From Pholis gunnellus (taxonomy: Eukaryota > Chordata > Actinopteri > Perciformes > Pholidae), in assembly GCA_910591455.2 (NCBI GenBank), contig OU342806.1, positions 20,640,535 to 20,704,534 of the forward strand: a stretch of 64,000 nucleotides of DNA. The letters run 5' to 3'. The notes under the pieces were generated by a model. That model searched no databases. It was not told where the DNA came from and was given only the letters and a program-made list of their open reading frames with translations. A program made the position numbers and the translations under genes. Positions 1-12,896 of the stretch are shown here, piece by piece (within the stretch, counting starts at the first letter, position 1; every line of letters begins with the position of its first letter).

Positions 1-847
1 TCTTGTCTAGCAACTTCATTTTCAGTGTAAGAGAATGTCTGTGGGTTCGTCCCTTTATTCACTTGCTTTAGTCAACGGCTCAGAGACAAGTGTCCCGTCA
101 AAATACCTAGAGAGCCAGTGTGTAGGATTTAGTGGAATTTAGCGATGAAGTTGCAGATTGCAACCAACTGAATGCCCCCAAACACAATATGGCGCTGAGG
201 TAATTACAAGCTGGTAGCATTTAGGTGAACATGTGTACCCCGTATACTGTATATTCTTATTAGCTAAAATGTTAGTTGCTCAAAAGACGCAGTGCAATGC
301 TTATGACAAGTTTAAATCAAATATTTAACTTGCAGCAATTTATGTCTCTCTCATATTTTGGCTTCTTTGTAGCCACTCGAGGGAGGATTATGGTGAAGCG
401 AGACATTTGCTTGATGACAATAAATCCATTCATACTGTATATACACTGCCATTGTTCCTCCATAAACACACGTTTCCCAGGCGCTGTTTTGAGGAATGTG
501 TTTTTCCGGTGGTGTGGCTGTGACTCTCCCTGGGAAGGACATGAGCCTGGCTCTGCCTTTCACCCCGACCCCTCTGTGAACTGGATTAACACACACACAC
601 ACTCCTATCTGAACCACATGCTGCATTGCTACGATGAAATCTTTCAGTTGTGAAAACATTTCGCTTTAAATAGCGTGTTCTTTGAGTGCTATGGTGCTGT
701 TTCCTTGAGACCTTGTGCAGGTTTCCTCCCGTAATTGTCCTTGTTTATGAGACGGGTGTTTTGTAACTAAAAGAGTTTGTCTTATTAAGTCTTATTATAG
801 CACTGAGAGATTAATATCTTTATCCCTCTCTTTCTGCCCCTTTCTTC

Positions 848-893
<46 letters not shown>

Positions 894-903
894 CTCTCTC
901 TAG
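1..903. other. Intron of the PHLPP-family gene; no exon seen
   Basis: No LRR-coding exon, RNA gene or repeat family is recognisable before the acceptor at 902-903. The upstream part of the gene (Ras-association-like/PH region and first LRRs) should lie to the left of the window. Confidence 0.5.
851..891 (+). repeat. Poly(C) tract, 41 C in a row
   Basis: An uninterrupted homopolymer of 41 cytosines lies 12 bases upstream of the first visible PHLPP exon (904). It sits where the polypyrimidine tract of the 3' splice site is expected. Exact length may be a sequencing or assembly estimate. Confidence 0.9.
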
Positions 904-3900
904 GTTTTGTAAATTGAGAAGCCTCAGTCTGTCAAATAACGCCCTGTCAGACTTCCCTCTGGCCCTGTGCGACATCACCTCGCTCACAGAGCTAAACTTG
1001 TCTGGAAACCGTCTCTCGTCTCTGCCTGCTGAAGTAGGAGCCATGCACAAGTAAGTGTGCTGAAAGAAAAAGAAACGATGACCTCTGGGCTTCAGCTGCT
1101 AATGATAACGGTGTTGATAATGAGGATGACCGGTATTTGCCCGACAGCGGAATGTATCCTCAGAGGGCTGTACTTTGCTGACATCAGACAGGAGTTGTTT
1201 TCAATGTGCAGATGAATCCCTGACTGTGTTAAGTGAACAACTGGCTGTGCACCAGACTCCTGTCCTGGAGGTGATCAGAGTGCAGAGTCATGCCGCTGCT
1301 GTCCCCGCATTAACAGGGAATTTGGGGTCAAGCACTTATTGTGTGTGGTTATGTACCGTTTATATGTTCGACATGTTTTTTATATTTTCTTCTCTTGTTG
1401 TTGTGTCCAGCCTCCAGACTCTCCTCCTGGACGGTAACTTCCTGGCTTCTCTGCCCGTGGAGCTGGGCTCTCTGGAGGGCCTGACCTACCTCGGCTTGTC
1501 CTTCAACTGTTTCAGCTGCGCCCCCCCCGTCCTGGAGAAACTCAGAGGCTTGGAGAGACTCTGCCTGGCAGGGAACCAGCTCTCTGTCCTGGATATGGCA
1601 GCACTGCAGTGGCTGCCTGCTCGCCACATAGATCTCAGGTAAACACATCCACACAGACTCTTTGACATTTTTAGATACAACACTGGAACAAAGCTCATCT
1701 GTAATCTAACACCTCCCAAGATGCTGAAGCCAAAATGAAACCAAATGATTCCAGTTCAAAAAGTTCCTTCTTGCCTCCTTCCTTATGTTCATTCTGTCTC
1801 TTGTACAGGCTGAACCAGCTTCAGAAGGTGACAGTGGGAGACTCGGAGCAGCTGGTCCACATCGTCCAGCTGGACGTGAGGGACACGGGGCTACAGGAGC
1901 TGGATGTTCGGTCTCTTTGTAGGCTGGAGCTCCTCCGCTGCGACAGAAACACTCTCTCCCTCCTCAGAGTCAGTGGCCACGCCCTCAAGACCCTGCACGC
2001 CGCACACAACGGTACTAACATTCATCATGTGCTCTGTGTTAAACAGATAATGTCTGGAGCTATATGTATATGTACATTCAGATGCAGATTATAAAGTGTC
2101 CTGCATGCTGTGTTTGTAGAGCTGACGCTGCTGGAGGTGCAGCCGGTGCCAGAGAATCTGTCTGTTCTGGATTTGTCCTGGTATGAAGACTATGAATACC
2201 TCACTGTCCTATTTGCTGTGTGGATAAGAAGGCTATGTGCTTGTTGTAAGCTGGGGGCTGACTGTTTTCTGTGTTGTTTTTCTTCAAGGAACAAGCTGGG
2301 ATGTGTCCCTGCCTGGGTGTGTGAGAGCAGCAGACTGGAGGTGTTGGACATCAACCACAATTCTGTTACAGAGCTGCCTGTACAGTAAGCAACGCAAAAA
2401 AACACCTTTTTCACAAATTAAAATTTTTAAAAAAAGGTGGGCAGGTGCTTGGATGTAGTAGATTAATGGCTCATATAGCACATAATTAAAGATTATTAAT
2501 TAAAGGCGTCATATAAACAGCTTGGAGAAGATGAGCCTTCTTGTAGCCAAAGTTCTTTCTTTGTCTGCATGAAGTGGACATGCACTGATTAAATGCAGTT
2601 CAATTCAACTTTATTGTTCTTAGTTTTGTCATAATGTCATTCCAAGACCCAAAAAACTATGAAAAGTATAAAAGCAAGATTTCAGTTTCAGGGTGATTTG
2701 TCAACACCTCATTTACTGCTGGTAACAGCAATACAGTTTTATACTACATGTCCCAGAATACTGGGGCAACAAAACAAACTATTTTAGTTTTTGTTGCAAC
2801 AATTGGCCTGATCTGACTTTATGTTGCACACTCTATGAGTCTGCGAACAGTGAAAGTGAAAGCAGTGTGTTACCTGAGGAGCTCGTCACACGCAGCTCTT
2901 CATCTAACAGCTCACTGTGGCTCCTCCTACTAGTTCCATTACTCCATTATGCTTTTAATGTGAAGTTGTAGCAGTAAATGTTAGGTTTGTATTAACAGTG
3001 ACTATTCTGGGAAGGACACCACATCATAATACTGCAAAATATATAAATATTGCAATACTTAAATCAGTCAGCCATAGACTCAATCACCAATGTGTTACCT
3101 CATTCCGCGATGGATAGTGACTCAAACATTTATTTCAATGAAAATCTCCCAAAAATGTTACTTTAACAACAGTGAAGGTTATAATGTGCAACAATTCTAT
3201 AAGAGGAAAGGTAATTTTCGAGTGGGCTGACCTGCAATACGCTGCACATACAGATACACTGGATAGTAATAGAGCTGCTGAGTCTTTAAATAAACACATT
3301 ATTCCAAAAGGTCTCACCGGTACCTGTAGCAACACGCCTACACCAGTGCAGTGCTATTTACAGTCTGTGTACAGCCTTTGGCAGCAATTACTGTTGCCTT
3401 CACAGACTAGTTGATCATTGCTTTTTTTGCATACCTGTATGATGACAGTGGTCCGGCTACAGGCTACATGAAGCACGAATGTAAATCCAACTCAAGGTCA
3501 TGCACTTGTCCAGCGTTACACCTTTAAAGTGAATAAGAGTTAAAGTTGTGTCGCTGTAACATAAGGGCACACACACAATACTGTCCTCATCAGCGTTCAC
3601 ACCGCTTTACAGTACTCATGTATGTGTTTGTGTGTCGTGTAGGCTGCTGTCCAGTGGGAGCCTGAGGAAGCTGCTGGCAGGCTGGAACCAAGTGTGTCGG
3701 CTGGCTGAGAGGCTGGAGAGATCGCAGCTCGAGGTCCTGGACCTCCAACACAACCATCTGACTGAGCTCCCACACAACCTGTTCATCAAAGCACAGAGGT
3801 GCAACTCCACAACAACACATCTATTTCCTCTCTTTTCTCTTTCTTTATTGCTCATCTCTTCACGCGTGTTTCACGTCTTTCTTTCTCTACTTCACCCCAT

Positions 3901-6900
3901 CCCAGCTGCAATGTTCTTTTTCTTTTTTTGTCAAGTAGTTTGTTCAAGTACTAAGTTTGTCCTCTCTGTCGGGCTTTCATCACAGCTTGAGATACCTAAA
4001 TGTGTCGGCCAATAAGCTGGAGAACCTCCCTGCGGCCAGCCTATCGGAGGACAGCTGCAGCAGCCTGGAGGAGCTCTACGTGACCAATAACAGCTTGACA
4101 GACAAGTGTGTCCCTCTGCTGACCGGACACAGCCACCTCAGGGTGCTTCACCTGGCCTACAACCAGCTGCAGACCTTCACCGCCAGGTACAATGCAGGAC
4201 TGCACATGAACTGAGCTCGCAAAAAAAAAGAAGTGAAATGCTTTGCTTCAGAATCATGTTTAGGTCCCGAGAGAGGATGAGTTTGATAAATGGGGTTCCC
4301 ACAAATAAAGCCTGCAGTGCCAGTGCTCTGATACAACCGTACCTCCACCCTCTGCAGTAAACTGGCCCGACTGGAGCAGCTGGAGGAGCTGGACCTGAGC
4401 GGCAACAGACTGAGGGCCGTGCCCACCACCATCCTCAGCTGTCAGCGTATGCACACACTCTCCGCCCACTCCAACTGCATCAACGCGTTCCCCGAGGTGC
4501 TGCAGCTGCCGGAGATCAAGGTTAGTCTGTCGCGGAATTAGTTTGGGAAATAAAGGAGGAAAGTCTGCGCATTCTGCTGAGAAAAGGACAAACAAATCAC
4601 TGAGTCTGGTGCAAATTTGTCGTGATGTAGCAAGGTGAGCTGACCCTTTGTCTCTCTCTCTCGCTCTCGCTCGCGCTCTCTCTCGCGCTCTCTGTGCTTC
4701 CTCAGTTTGTCGACCTGAGCTGCAACGAGCTGACTGAGGTCACTCTGCCGGAGACGCTTCCTCAGAAGCTTCAGGAGCTGGACCTCACAGGCAACCCTCG
4801 CCTCAACCTGGACCACAAGAGCCTGGAGCTCCTCAAGTATGAGCCGGAAAGATCCTGCATCAGCAATAATAATAAGTAATCTGTGGGAGATATATTTCAC
4901 TCATTGACTCATGATCTTTTTTTATTTATTTCTCCTCTTTGCAGTAATATCAAATGTTTCAGGGTTGATCCATCCCCTTCTGCTCCGTGTGTGAGCGAGA
5001 GCCACGGGGCCCCTGCAGTCTGGAGCCACGGCTACACTGAGGCCTCTGGAGTCAAAAACAAGTCAAGCCCCCCCCCCCCCCGTCTATTTCCGTTTCTATT
5101 CATCTTCTCACTGCCATCTCTTCCTTCAGCCGTTTCCGAGTTAATGGCTTTTATTGATCTCTCGAAGTCTATTAGAACACAATTAATTTAAGTAAGTACT
5201 GTAAATGTAATTTAGATTATTTAGCACTTTTCCAAACCACAGAGGTACAAAGTGCTTTCAGAATATACACAAACAATGTAAGTGAATAAAAGCATCAAAC
5301 TGCATAAATCAAAATAATAGAAATCCCAATTTATATGAAGCTACGTTTAACAAATGTTTTGTTAAAAAGCCCTGACTCAGCTGACTTGACTCCTTGGTGT
5401 TGCAGCTAAACAGTTAAAGCTTTAAACACTTCCAGTCAGCTGATCTGTGTTGGTGCAGATCTGTCAGATAAAACCATTTTTGAGAATATGGAGTTTGAAG
5501 ATCAGAGAACCAAAACCTCAAAGGTTTAAAATGTAATAAACAAGATGTCACATTTTTAGAATGTGGTGAAAGTCCCTGCGGTGCTACCGGGACTACACTC
5601 GGGTTTCTAGCAGCTAGTGTTGGTCAGAAGACCCGCTGCTGGGACCATTCAGACATGTAAATTAAGACTAACCTCAAGCAGGCAGGATGAGATGAAGGCA
5701 GGGGTGTTCAGCTACATTACACATGAATAACCATGTTCTCGTTGCTCTCAGGCTGTGCGTGGCTGCTCTGGCTCTAGACAGCTTCTGTGGGATTCGTGAA
5801 GCTCTGTATGGAGTCTTTGACGGAGACAAGAACGTCGAGGTGCCTTACTTGCTGCAGTGCACCATGGGAGACGTGCTGGCAGAGGAGCTTCACAGGGGCC
5901 AGAGGCAGGAAGATCACATGACCAACACTTTCCTCACCATGCAGCGGTAAACCACACAGCTTAAGTAAAACAATCACCCCCTGAACGCTGCCACGGCTCA
6001 TCGCAGTGACGGCGAGCATACTCGCTCCCTTTGCTGAGTCTTTGTGTGTTGGTCTCCTGCAGGAAACTGGGCACAGCGGGCCAGAGGATGGGGGGCTCAG
6101 CGGCTCTATGTCACATCAGACACGACCCGGTGGCTCCCGGCGAGCGCGGCGGCTGCTTCACGCTGAAGGCCGCCAACGTCGGCAGGTGCCAGGCTGTTTT
6201 GTGCCGCGACGGTAAAGCTATGCAACTTTCCACCACACACACCGTCAAAGAGGTGCCGGAGTACCAGAGGGTCCGGCAGCACAACTCCATCATCACCGAG
6301 GTAAAGACCAACTCGTGTTCCAGGTGTTGTTGATGGTGATTTGTGTGCACTAGTGCTTAAACGATGAGTTGATTCATAGATTTGCAGATCGACGGCATGT
6401 AGATAAAGATTTTATGAGAGATGAATTCCTTTTTAAGTCAATCATGAAGCAAATTTGTGTTTTTTTCTCTGTTTTATATCACTCTAAAATAAATATCCTT
6501 GGATTTTAAATATCATTGGAATACATGACGTGGTTCTCTAAAGGAGACTGTTTTACTAAGTTAATAAAAAATGATTTCAAATAGATTTAAATAAATTCAG
6601 TTAAGGAATAGATCAGGACTGCAACCGATTAACTTTACTTTCACTCTTCAAGGACATTTAATACACTAAATGACTTGATTGATAGTTTAGTCTGTACAAT
6701 TACAGACAATAGTGGAGAATGCCATGAAAGTCTCAGAGTCCAAGGTAACATTGTTGGACCAATGGTACAAAAACGGAACATAAATACAAAATTTGTAATT
6801 ATAATATAAAAAACAGGAAAACAAATGATCAAATTTGGCTTTTTTAGCTTAATCTCAGACGATTACCATAATGCACTGAAACAGGTGAACTCACTATTGA

Positions 6901-8015
6901 GGTTTTGTCTGGAAAAGCTACATAACAGCCTCTTCATCCCACTCTCCTACAGGATAACAAAGTCAGTGGCGTAACCGACTCCACCAGGATTCTGGGTTAC
7001 TCCTTCCTGTGCCCGTCTGTGACCCCCAGACCCCACGTCTCCACGGTGACCCTCACCCCGCAGGACGAGTTCTTCCTCTTGGGCAGCCGGGGCTTGTGGG
7101 ACATGTTGTCTCCCAGCGAGGCGGTGGAGGCGGTCCGGAACGTACCGGACGCTCTGGCCGCCGCCAAGAAGCTGGTGACTCTGGCTCAGAGCTACGGCTG
7201 CTCCGACAGCCTCAGCGCTGTGGTCGTCCAGCTCAGCATCACGGAGGACTGCTGCTGTTTCTGCGAGCCGCCGCCGCCCCCTCCCAGTCCCGGCCCGGGG
7301 ACGCACACCTGCACGTACCCGGGGAGCGGCGACGGCGGCGGCATGCCGCTGCCGCCGGCCTCCTCGGGAACAGCGAGCGAGCTGAGCAGCGAGTTCAGCA
7401 CGTCGGAGATGAGCAGCGAGGTGGGATCCACGGCGTCCTCGGAGGAGCCGCCGCCTCAGGCCGAGCCCCTCGCGTGTCACCTGAATCCTCTGGGGCGAGC
7501 CGGCACGCGGAGACCGGCCTGCGGAGGCGGGAGCTTCCACAGACAGTTCTCCGGAGCCCTGTCTGACAACGGGGTCGACAGCGAGGACGAAGAGCCCATC
7601 GCTGGCGTCTTCTCCAACGGCAGCCGCGTCGAGGTGGAGGCCGACGTCCACTGTCTGCACCGCCACGACTGCCCGGCGCCCCAAACGCACACTCACGCTC
7701 AACCGAGCGTGTACGTCCCCACCGCCGGCGCCTCGCACCACGAGCCGGCGCCTCTTCCCTTCTCCTCCCCGTCTCCCTCCCCGGTCCCTCCCTCCTCTCC
7801 CTGCCTCAGCGGGGAGGGTCAGTCGGGGACTCTGGGCCGCAGGGCCCGAGCTAACGGCTCCGTGGCCTGCCAAGGACGTAACCAGGACCTCATAGAGGAG
7901 GCGGCCGACGCCCCCGTCAGGAAGCAGGGCGGCTACTTCAACGCTCCCGCCCAGCCGGACCCCGACGACCAGCTCATCATCCCGCCAGAGCTGGAGGAGG
8001 AAGTCCGGCAGATCA

Positions 8016-8063
<48 letters not shown>

Positions 8064-8134
8064 AACTTCAAACACACAACCAGCCAGCACACAGCTACCA
8101 GAAACCTGCAGACTATTTCATCACACCCCTTTAA
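904..8134 (+). CDS. phlpp2: PH domain and leucine-rich repeat protein phosphatase, probably PHLPP2 (3' part, 13 exons)
   Basis: PHLPP phosphatases are PP2C-family enzymes that dephosphorylate the hydrophobic motif of AKT and PKC. Exons: 904-1050, 1411-1638, 1809-2011, 2120-2180, 2289-2384, 3643-3798, 3986-4186, 4358-4520, 4706-4836, 4945-5061, 5752-5946, 6063-6300, 6953-8134. Each junction is GT-AG and the frame closes across all 13, giving 1038 residues to a TAA. Exons 1-9 encode leucine-rich repeats (LxxLxLxxNxL spacing). The PP2C domain starts around SHGYTEASGVKNK (exon 10) and includes VFDGDKNVEVPYLLQ and LGSRGLWDMLS. The last exon adds a Ser/Pro-rich tail, a polyQ run (about 8020-8070) and a C-terminal TPL, a PDZ-type ligand. 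The paralogue choice rests on the adjacent marveld3, as in human PHLPP2-MARVELD3; PHLPP1 is the alternative. The 5' exons lie outside the window. Confidence 0.88.
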
Positions 8135-10125
8135 CTAGTGCTCCACCTCTACAACAGCTGGTGTCATCTGGACTGTCCGTCTTGATGCTCTGCATTAAGT
8201 CGTACTGCTCCCTCCAAAAAAAACCTCTGAGTTTTCTGAACATGCTTCTGGACCAGAAAAACTGTGTTTTTGGTATGGGTTTTTGTTATTTCCTTTATTT
8301 TTTTACTGTTAACTCTATGCCCTTTGAAACACAATGCAATTTTTTATAACACTTTATGTTGATTCAACCTTTCACATCTAATTCATTTTGACCATATCTT
8401 TCATTTGAAGAAGCACTTTGAATGCTTTTCATTGGACTGTTGAGATGCATTCTATGTTAAATGGTACTTTGCGATACGGACCGGTGTGTTTTTGTGTTGT
8501 AGCAGACATTTCTCCCGTGTGCCGCGGCTGATGGCCTTACAGTTGTCGGAGTTAGTAGGACTGTTAAACTAACTCCTAGGAGTTTGATACTTTTAAAGTG
8601 ACCTCGTCACTGAAGCGTACTAATATTCTCTGAGAGAAAAGATGATTATTTCAGAAGGCTGATATTCCAGGTTTCTGTTTTCTGGGGGGGTGGGGGTAGA
8701 GTGCAGAGTGGTGCTGCGGTGCTGGGTGGGGAGGGGAGGGGGGGGATCCTACAGTGACTACCAGCTCAGTGAATGTTCTCAGAACAGTGTTACAGACTTC
8801 TTGTGAATGGCAAATCGCACAAGAGAGCTTCTTTTACTATATAATAAATTAAAGTTTTCAGATAACCACGACATGTTGACTGAATTATTGTGTGTGTGGG
8901 GGCGGGGGGGTACTTGTACTTTGCCATCTGTTTTGCTTGTCAAGAGCTTTTAAAGGCTTAGTTCACGGTAAATACATTTTACACACACAGTGTTTCTCAT
9001 GCAACCGTATCTTGGTATCTAGCCATGCAGATAGTTTGGGTTTCATTTGACAAGAATTACAAATGTGTGCTTTCTAGACGGAATCTTGTTTGTGGTGCAC
9101 AAGATATTAAAACGTCACTTATGATTTTCATAAAACAATGCAGGATAATCCCAAAACCTGGCCTGGTTTTCTTTTCATGTTTGAAGGAACATGAATTTTC
9201 AGCAACTATTAGTTGTTCAAGTAATTTTTAAAGACGATGAATAAATGCCAGGCATTTACTAATTCCAGTTTCCCAATTGAGAAGCATGAACTGCTTGCTG
9301 CTATTTTATATGATCGTAAACTGACTTTTTGGGGGAATTTAGAGACTTCACCTTGAGTTTAAGGAAATATTGATGAGCATGTCCTTTCTACTTTTGTGAC
9401 ATTTTATATACCAAACCATTAAGACAGTAGTTGTCAGATTTAAATTAGGGTTTAAAAAAAATAATTTAATGATTGTTTGGTGTACAAAGCATATGATGTA
9501 CCATCCAAAACATGTCAATTTAATATGTCAGAAGACAAGAAAAGCTGAGAATCATTACAGTTGAGAAGCTGGAACAAGATTATGTTTGGTGTTTTTGCTA
9601 GTAGCTAATAATTTCAGCTCTAGATACATTAATAATACAACTAATCCATTCACCTTTATTGCGTTGAGTTGGCAGCACAAATCTTAGAGGACATATAAAT
9701 GGATGGATATCAAAACTTGTCACATAGGCTGAAACTGCATCGCTGGTGTGCAAACCACTAAAAATGTGTTTGTAAATTGGGTGAACTGACCGCTTTAAAG
9801 ATCTTAAAAATCTAAATATATAAAGTTAGGGAACTGCACAACCACAGCGAGCAGCAGCCCTGCATTTCTCTCAGCTGATGTCCCGTTGTCTCGTTAGTGC
9901 TGCTGGGATACAATCCCTGCATTGTGTCATCTGAAAACCGGTCAAATTAGAACTCACTCTGGAGAATTTCTTTTGTTAGTAATTAAGTCTTGGCTGAACA
10001 GTTCCAACAGTTCCATCACCGCTGTGTCCTTCTTGTGTATGTTTGGCCCATTGTGTGACGGGGGGGGGGGGTGCATACAGCGGTGATGTCATGGCTGGCA
10101 GGAAGCCTCTGGAGGGCACACAAGC
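8135..10125. other. phlpp2 3' UTR and intergenic DNA
   Basis: Non-coding AT-rich sequence with short G runs (near 8683, 8734, 8900 and 10060). No gene or RNA recognised. Confidence 0.5.
8843..8848 (+). terminator. Candidate polyadenylation signal of phlpp2
   Basis: An AATAAA hexamer about 710 bases after the stop codon. A second AATAAA occurs near 9239. Which is used cannot be told from sequence. Confidence 0.35.
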
Positions 10126-11905
10126 TGTGTCCCAATCCAGCGGCTGCATCCTTCGGAGGCTGCATTTGTAGACCGCTTGCGTCACGGCGGCTGCGACGAG
10201 GCTGTCCCATTACCAAGACTCCTTCAAATGCAGCCTTCTGCTCCCAGATTCAGAGGACACAACTGACGGATCCTTCGCGGCCCACCATATCCCAAGATGC
10301 ATTGTGTGCCGATGAAGATTTTATTTTAATCAACATGGCGGCGAGAAGCGGCAGTATTCACTTTTAAATGCTAAGTGTTGGGTTTCAACTCACTCGAATA
10401 CCACCGATACAAATTGTAAGAGCCAGTTTGTATTCTTAGCAGTTTTTTGTATCTTATGTTTATTGCAATAGTATGTGTGTTATGCCCTTTAGAATGTTTA
10501 CCATATAATAGAGGTAATTAGTAAAGGTAATTGGTCATGTAGTAGAATGTGCTTCAAATGTGTGTTTTTGCCCTATTAAGATAAAGGCTCCTCTATTCTG
10601 TCCTGCTATTGGATAATATTTGGTTGACTCCTTTAAGTAGGTTAAAGACTTTTTAGTTAGAGCCAGCAGAAGGTCAATGTTTTAGCCACAGTTATTGCAC
10701 AAGGACTTTTTGTTTTTGTTTACATCGAAGAATAAAACTACTTTTTAACTACGAGCGACGTGCCTCATCCTTGGACAGCTAACAAGACAAGTTTAGCCTG
10801 CAATAGCTCATGGCGGTCTACGCGAGTCAGAACCCTTTACAAGAAGGACGGTAAAATAAGCTGCCACTACACAAATGTTGAAACAAAAAACAAGGGCGCT
10901 TATAACACCACATGTTTGTTAATAGTAGTAGCTGACAAGCTAGCTAACGTTACCGGCAGCTCGTCTGCCTGCATCCGACCATAGTTAAGCCTTGGAAACC
11001 AACTTTTAATGCCTCCACTTTCAAACCTCAGAGGTTGAATAATATCTTACTGAGATTGTGACGATTTTACAGATGATTTATACTTTATATTATGTCCATA
11101 AACGGACCAACAGGAGCTCAGGTAGACTGGTTGTGAACCTGAAATATCACTTTAACGGTGACATTAATTGCACGGATAAACTGAACTTGAGTATTTTGCT
11201 CCTTTTGTTTTGTGTGAGAAATAAAACTTACTTTACATTTAGTTTTGTTACAAGGAGCCAGGAGCTGAGGGGGGAGAACGATGGACACACATTCAGCAAC
11301 CATAGCTTGGAATTAAGACATTAGTCCATTTGTAGTATCTCCATATGACCATCTTGTACTTACAGGTTACAGTTACAGTAGCTCTCATCCTATACAAAGC
11401 CAAAAAATCATGCGATTAAAAATGTTAATCGTTGCCCAGCACTAATATATACAGGACTGTCTCAGAAAATTAGAATATTGTGATAAAGTTCTTTATTTTG
11501 TGTAATGCAATTAAAAAAACAAAAATGTCATGCATTCTGGATTCATTACAAATCAACTGAAATATTGCAAGCCTTTTATTCTTTTAATATTGCTGATTAT
11601 GGCTTACAGCTTAAGAAAACTCAAATATCCTATCTCTAAATATTAGAATATCATGAAAAAGTATACTAGTAGGGTATTCAACTAATCACTTGAATCGTCT
11701 AATTAACTCCAAACACCTGCAAGGGTTTCCTGAGCCTTGAAAAACACTCAGCTTGGTTCAGTAAACTAAATCACACGTATGGGGATTATCACAATATTCT
11801 AATTTTCTGAGACAGTCCTGTATATATATATATATATTTTTTTTTTCTAGATCAGACTGTGAAGGCTGCGTCCTCTGAAGGATGCAGCCGCTGGATTGGG
11901 ACACA
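10126..11905. mobile_element. Non-autonomous DNA transposon with terminal inverted repeats
   Basis: The left end reads TGTGTCCCAATCCAGCGGCT and continues GCATCCTTC. The right end, around 11876-11905, is its reverse complement. The element is about 1.8 kb, has no transposase-sized ORF, and contains a younger MITE at 11451-11821. I did not find a convincing target-site duplication. The family is uncertain (PIF/Harbinger-like or hAT-like MITE). Confidence 0.7.
11451..11821. mobile_element. Tc1/mariner-type MITE with 36-bp perfect TIRs
   Basis: The left end ACAGGACTGTCTCAGAAAAT continues to GATAA. It is matched by its exact reverse complement at 11786-11821. Both ends sit in TA-rich target sequence (TATATA), consistent with TA target duplication. 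This 371-bp interspersed element resembles one common in fish genomes. It is inserted into the larger transposon at 10126-11905. Confidence 0.8.
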
Positions 11906-12896
11906 ACCAGAGAGCGACCATGACAGCAGGACTTGCAGAGTTCTGCTGCCCCCTATAGGCCGTTTTGTTCATCACACTGTTAATCATAAACGGAACAGCT
12001 GAATATAATCACATTAATGGAGGTTTAATTTGAGTAGATACATTCTTGTACAAAAAAAAGAAAAAAGTTGCATCATGAAGTCAAACTTTGATATTAAAAC
12101 ATTAATTAAACATGTTAAAAAACATTCATATAAATCCCTGCCTGAGTGCAACTCCCATGAAAACTTCCTCCCAGACTGAACCTGAATCACGAGTAAGCTA
12201 AACGTTAACCTGGCACTCTTTCAGCTACCTGGCTCCACCGAGACCAACGTTGACGATCCCACATAGCTAAAGTGGAAGAAGCTCGTTGTTAGCTGGTACA
12301 GCCACAAAAACATTCACGGACACTTAAGAGCCAGTGACTTGCGACTTCATCACAACCACGGGTGGAGTATTTGATTTGACACAGTGGATGAAACTGCACC
12401 AAAAGTACCAAAATGCTGTATTTATAATACAGTGCGGATTTTGTTCTGATAAAAAAATGACATTTCCAGTTATCTCATGTAATCTAAAATGCTCGACCTC
12501 GTGTCATCCTGAGCTGCAGTGATGGAATAAGAGTGTAAACGCATGAAAGAAACAAAAACAATAGGCAGCTATAAGCATCATTCACTAGAGTGTGAGTGTA
12601 GTAAACTATTGTTCAGTTCACCTGGACACATGGTTGGGCAGCAAATGTTTCTTCTATCTTTGACATAATCGTCATGGAATACTACGGAGCCCTGAAAGCT
12701 CTTGAGGGTTTGCAGCCACAGTGAGCACAGCTGCAGCTGGCTTCGCCCCGGCTGTGGGTTGAGCCATCGCTTCAAACCGTGGCAGTGGATCAGGTTTGGT
12801 CTGTGGCCGTTTGCATTGCTCTTATTATGGGATACGGCTACCGCTGTAGCTGTGCTGCGGCACACGGATCTCATCTGGTGTCCGTTCCGTGACCTC
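11906..12896. other. Intergenic DNA and probable 3' UTR of marveld3
   Basis: No coding exon seen. The minus-strand gene ending at 12897 should have its 3' UTR here; no clear minus-strand AATAAA close to the stop was found. Confidence 0.4.

Noticed and set aside
6947..8092. 381-codon minus-strand ORF opposite the last PHLPP exon
   Set aside because: GC-rich antisense shadow; the plus strand encodes recognisable PP2C sequence in phase with the upstream exons.
10430..10790. Possible solo LTR inside the large transposon (AATAAA-like end, TG/CA borders)
   Set aside because: No target duplication or convincing paired border could be found.
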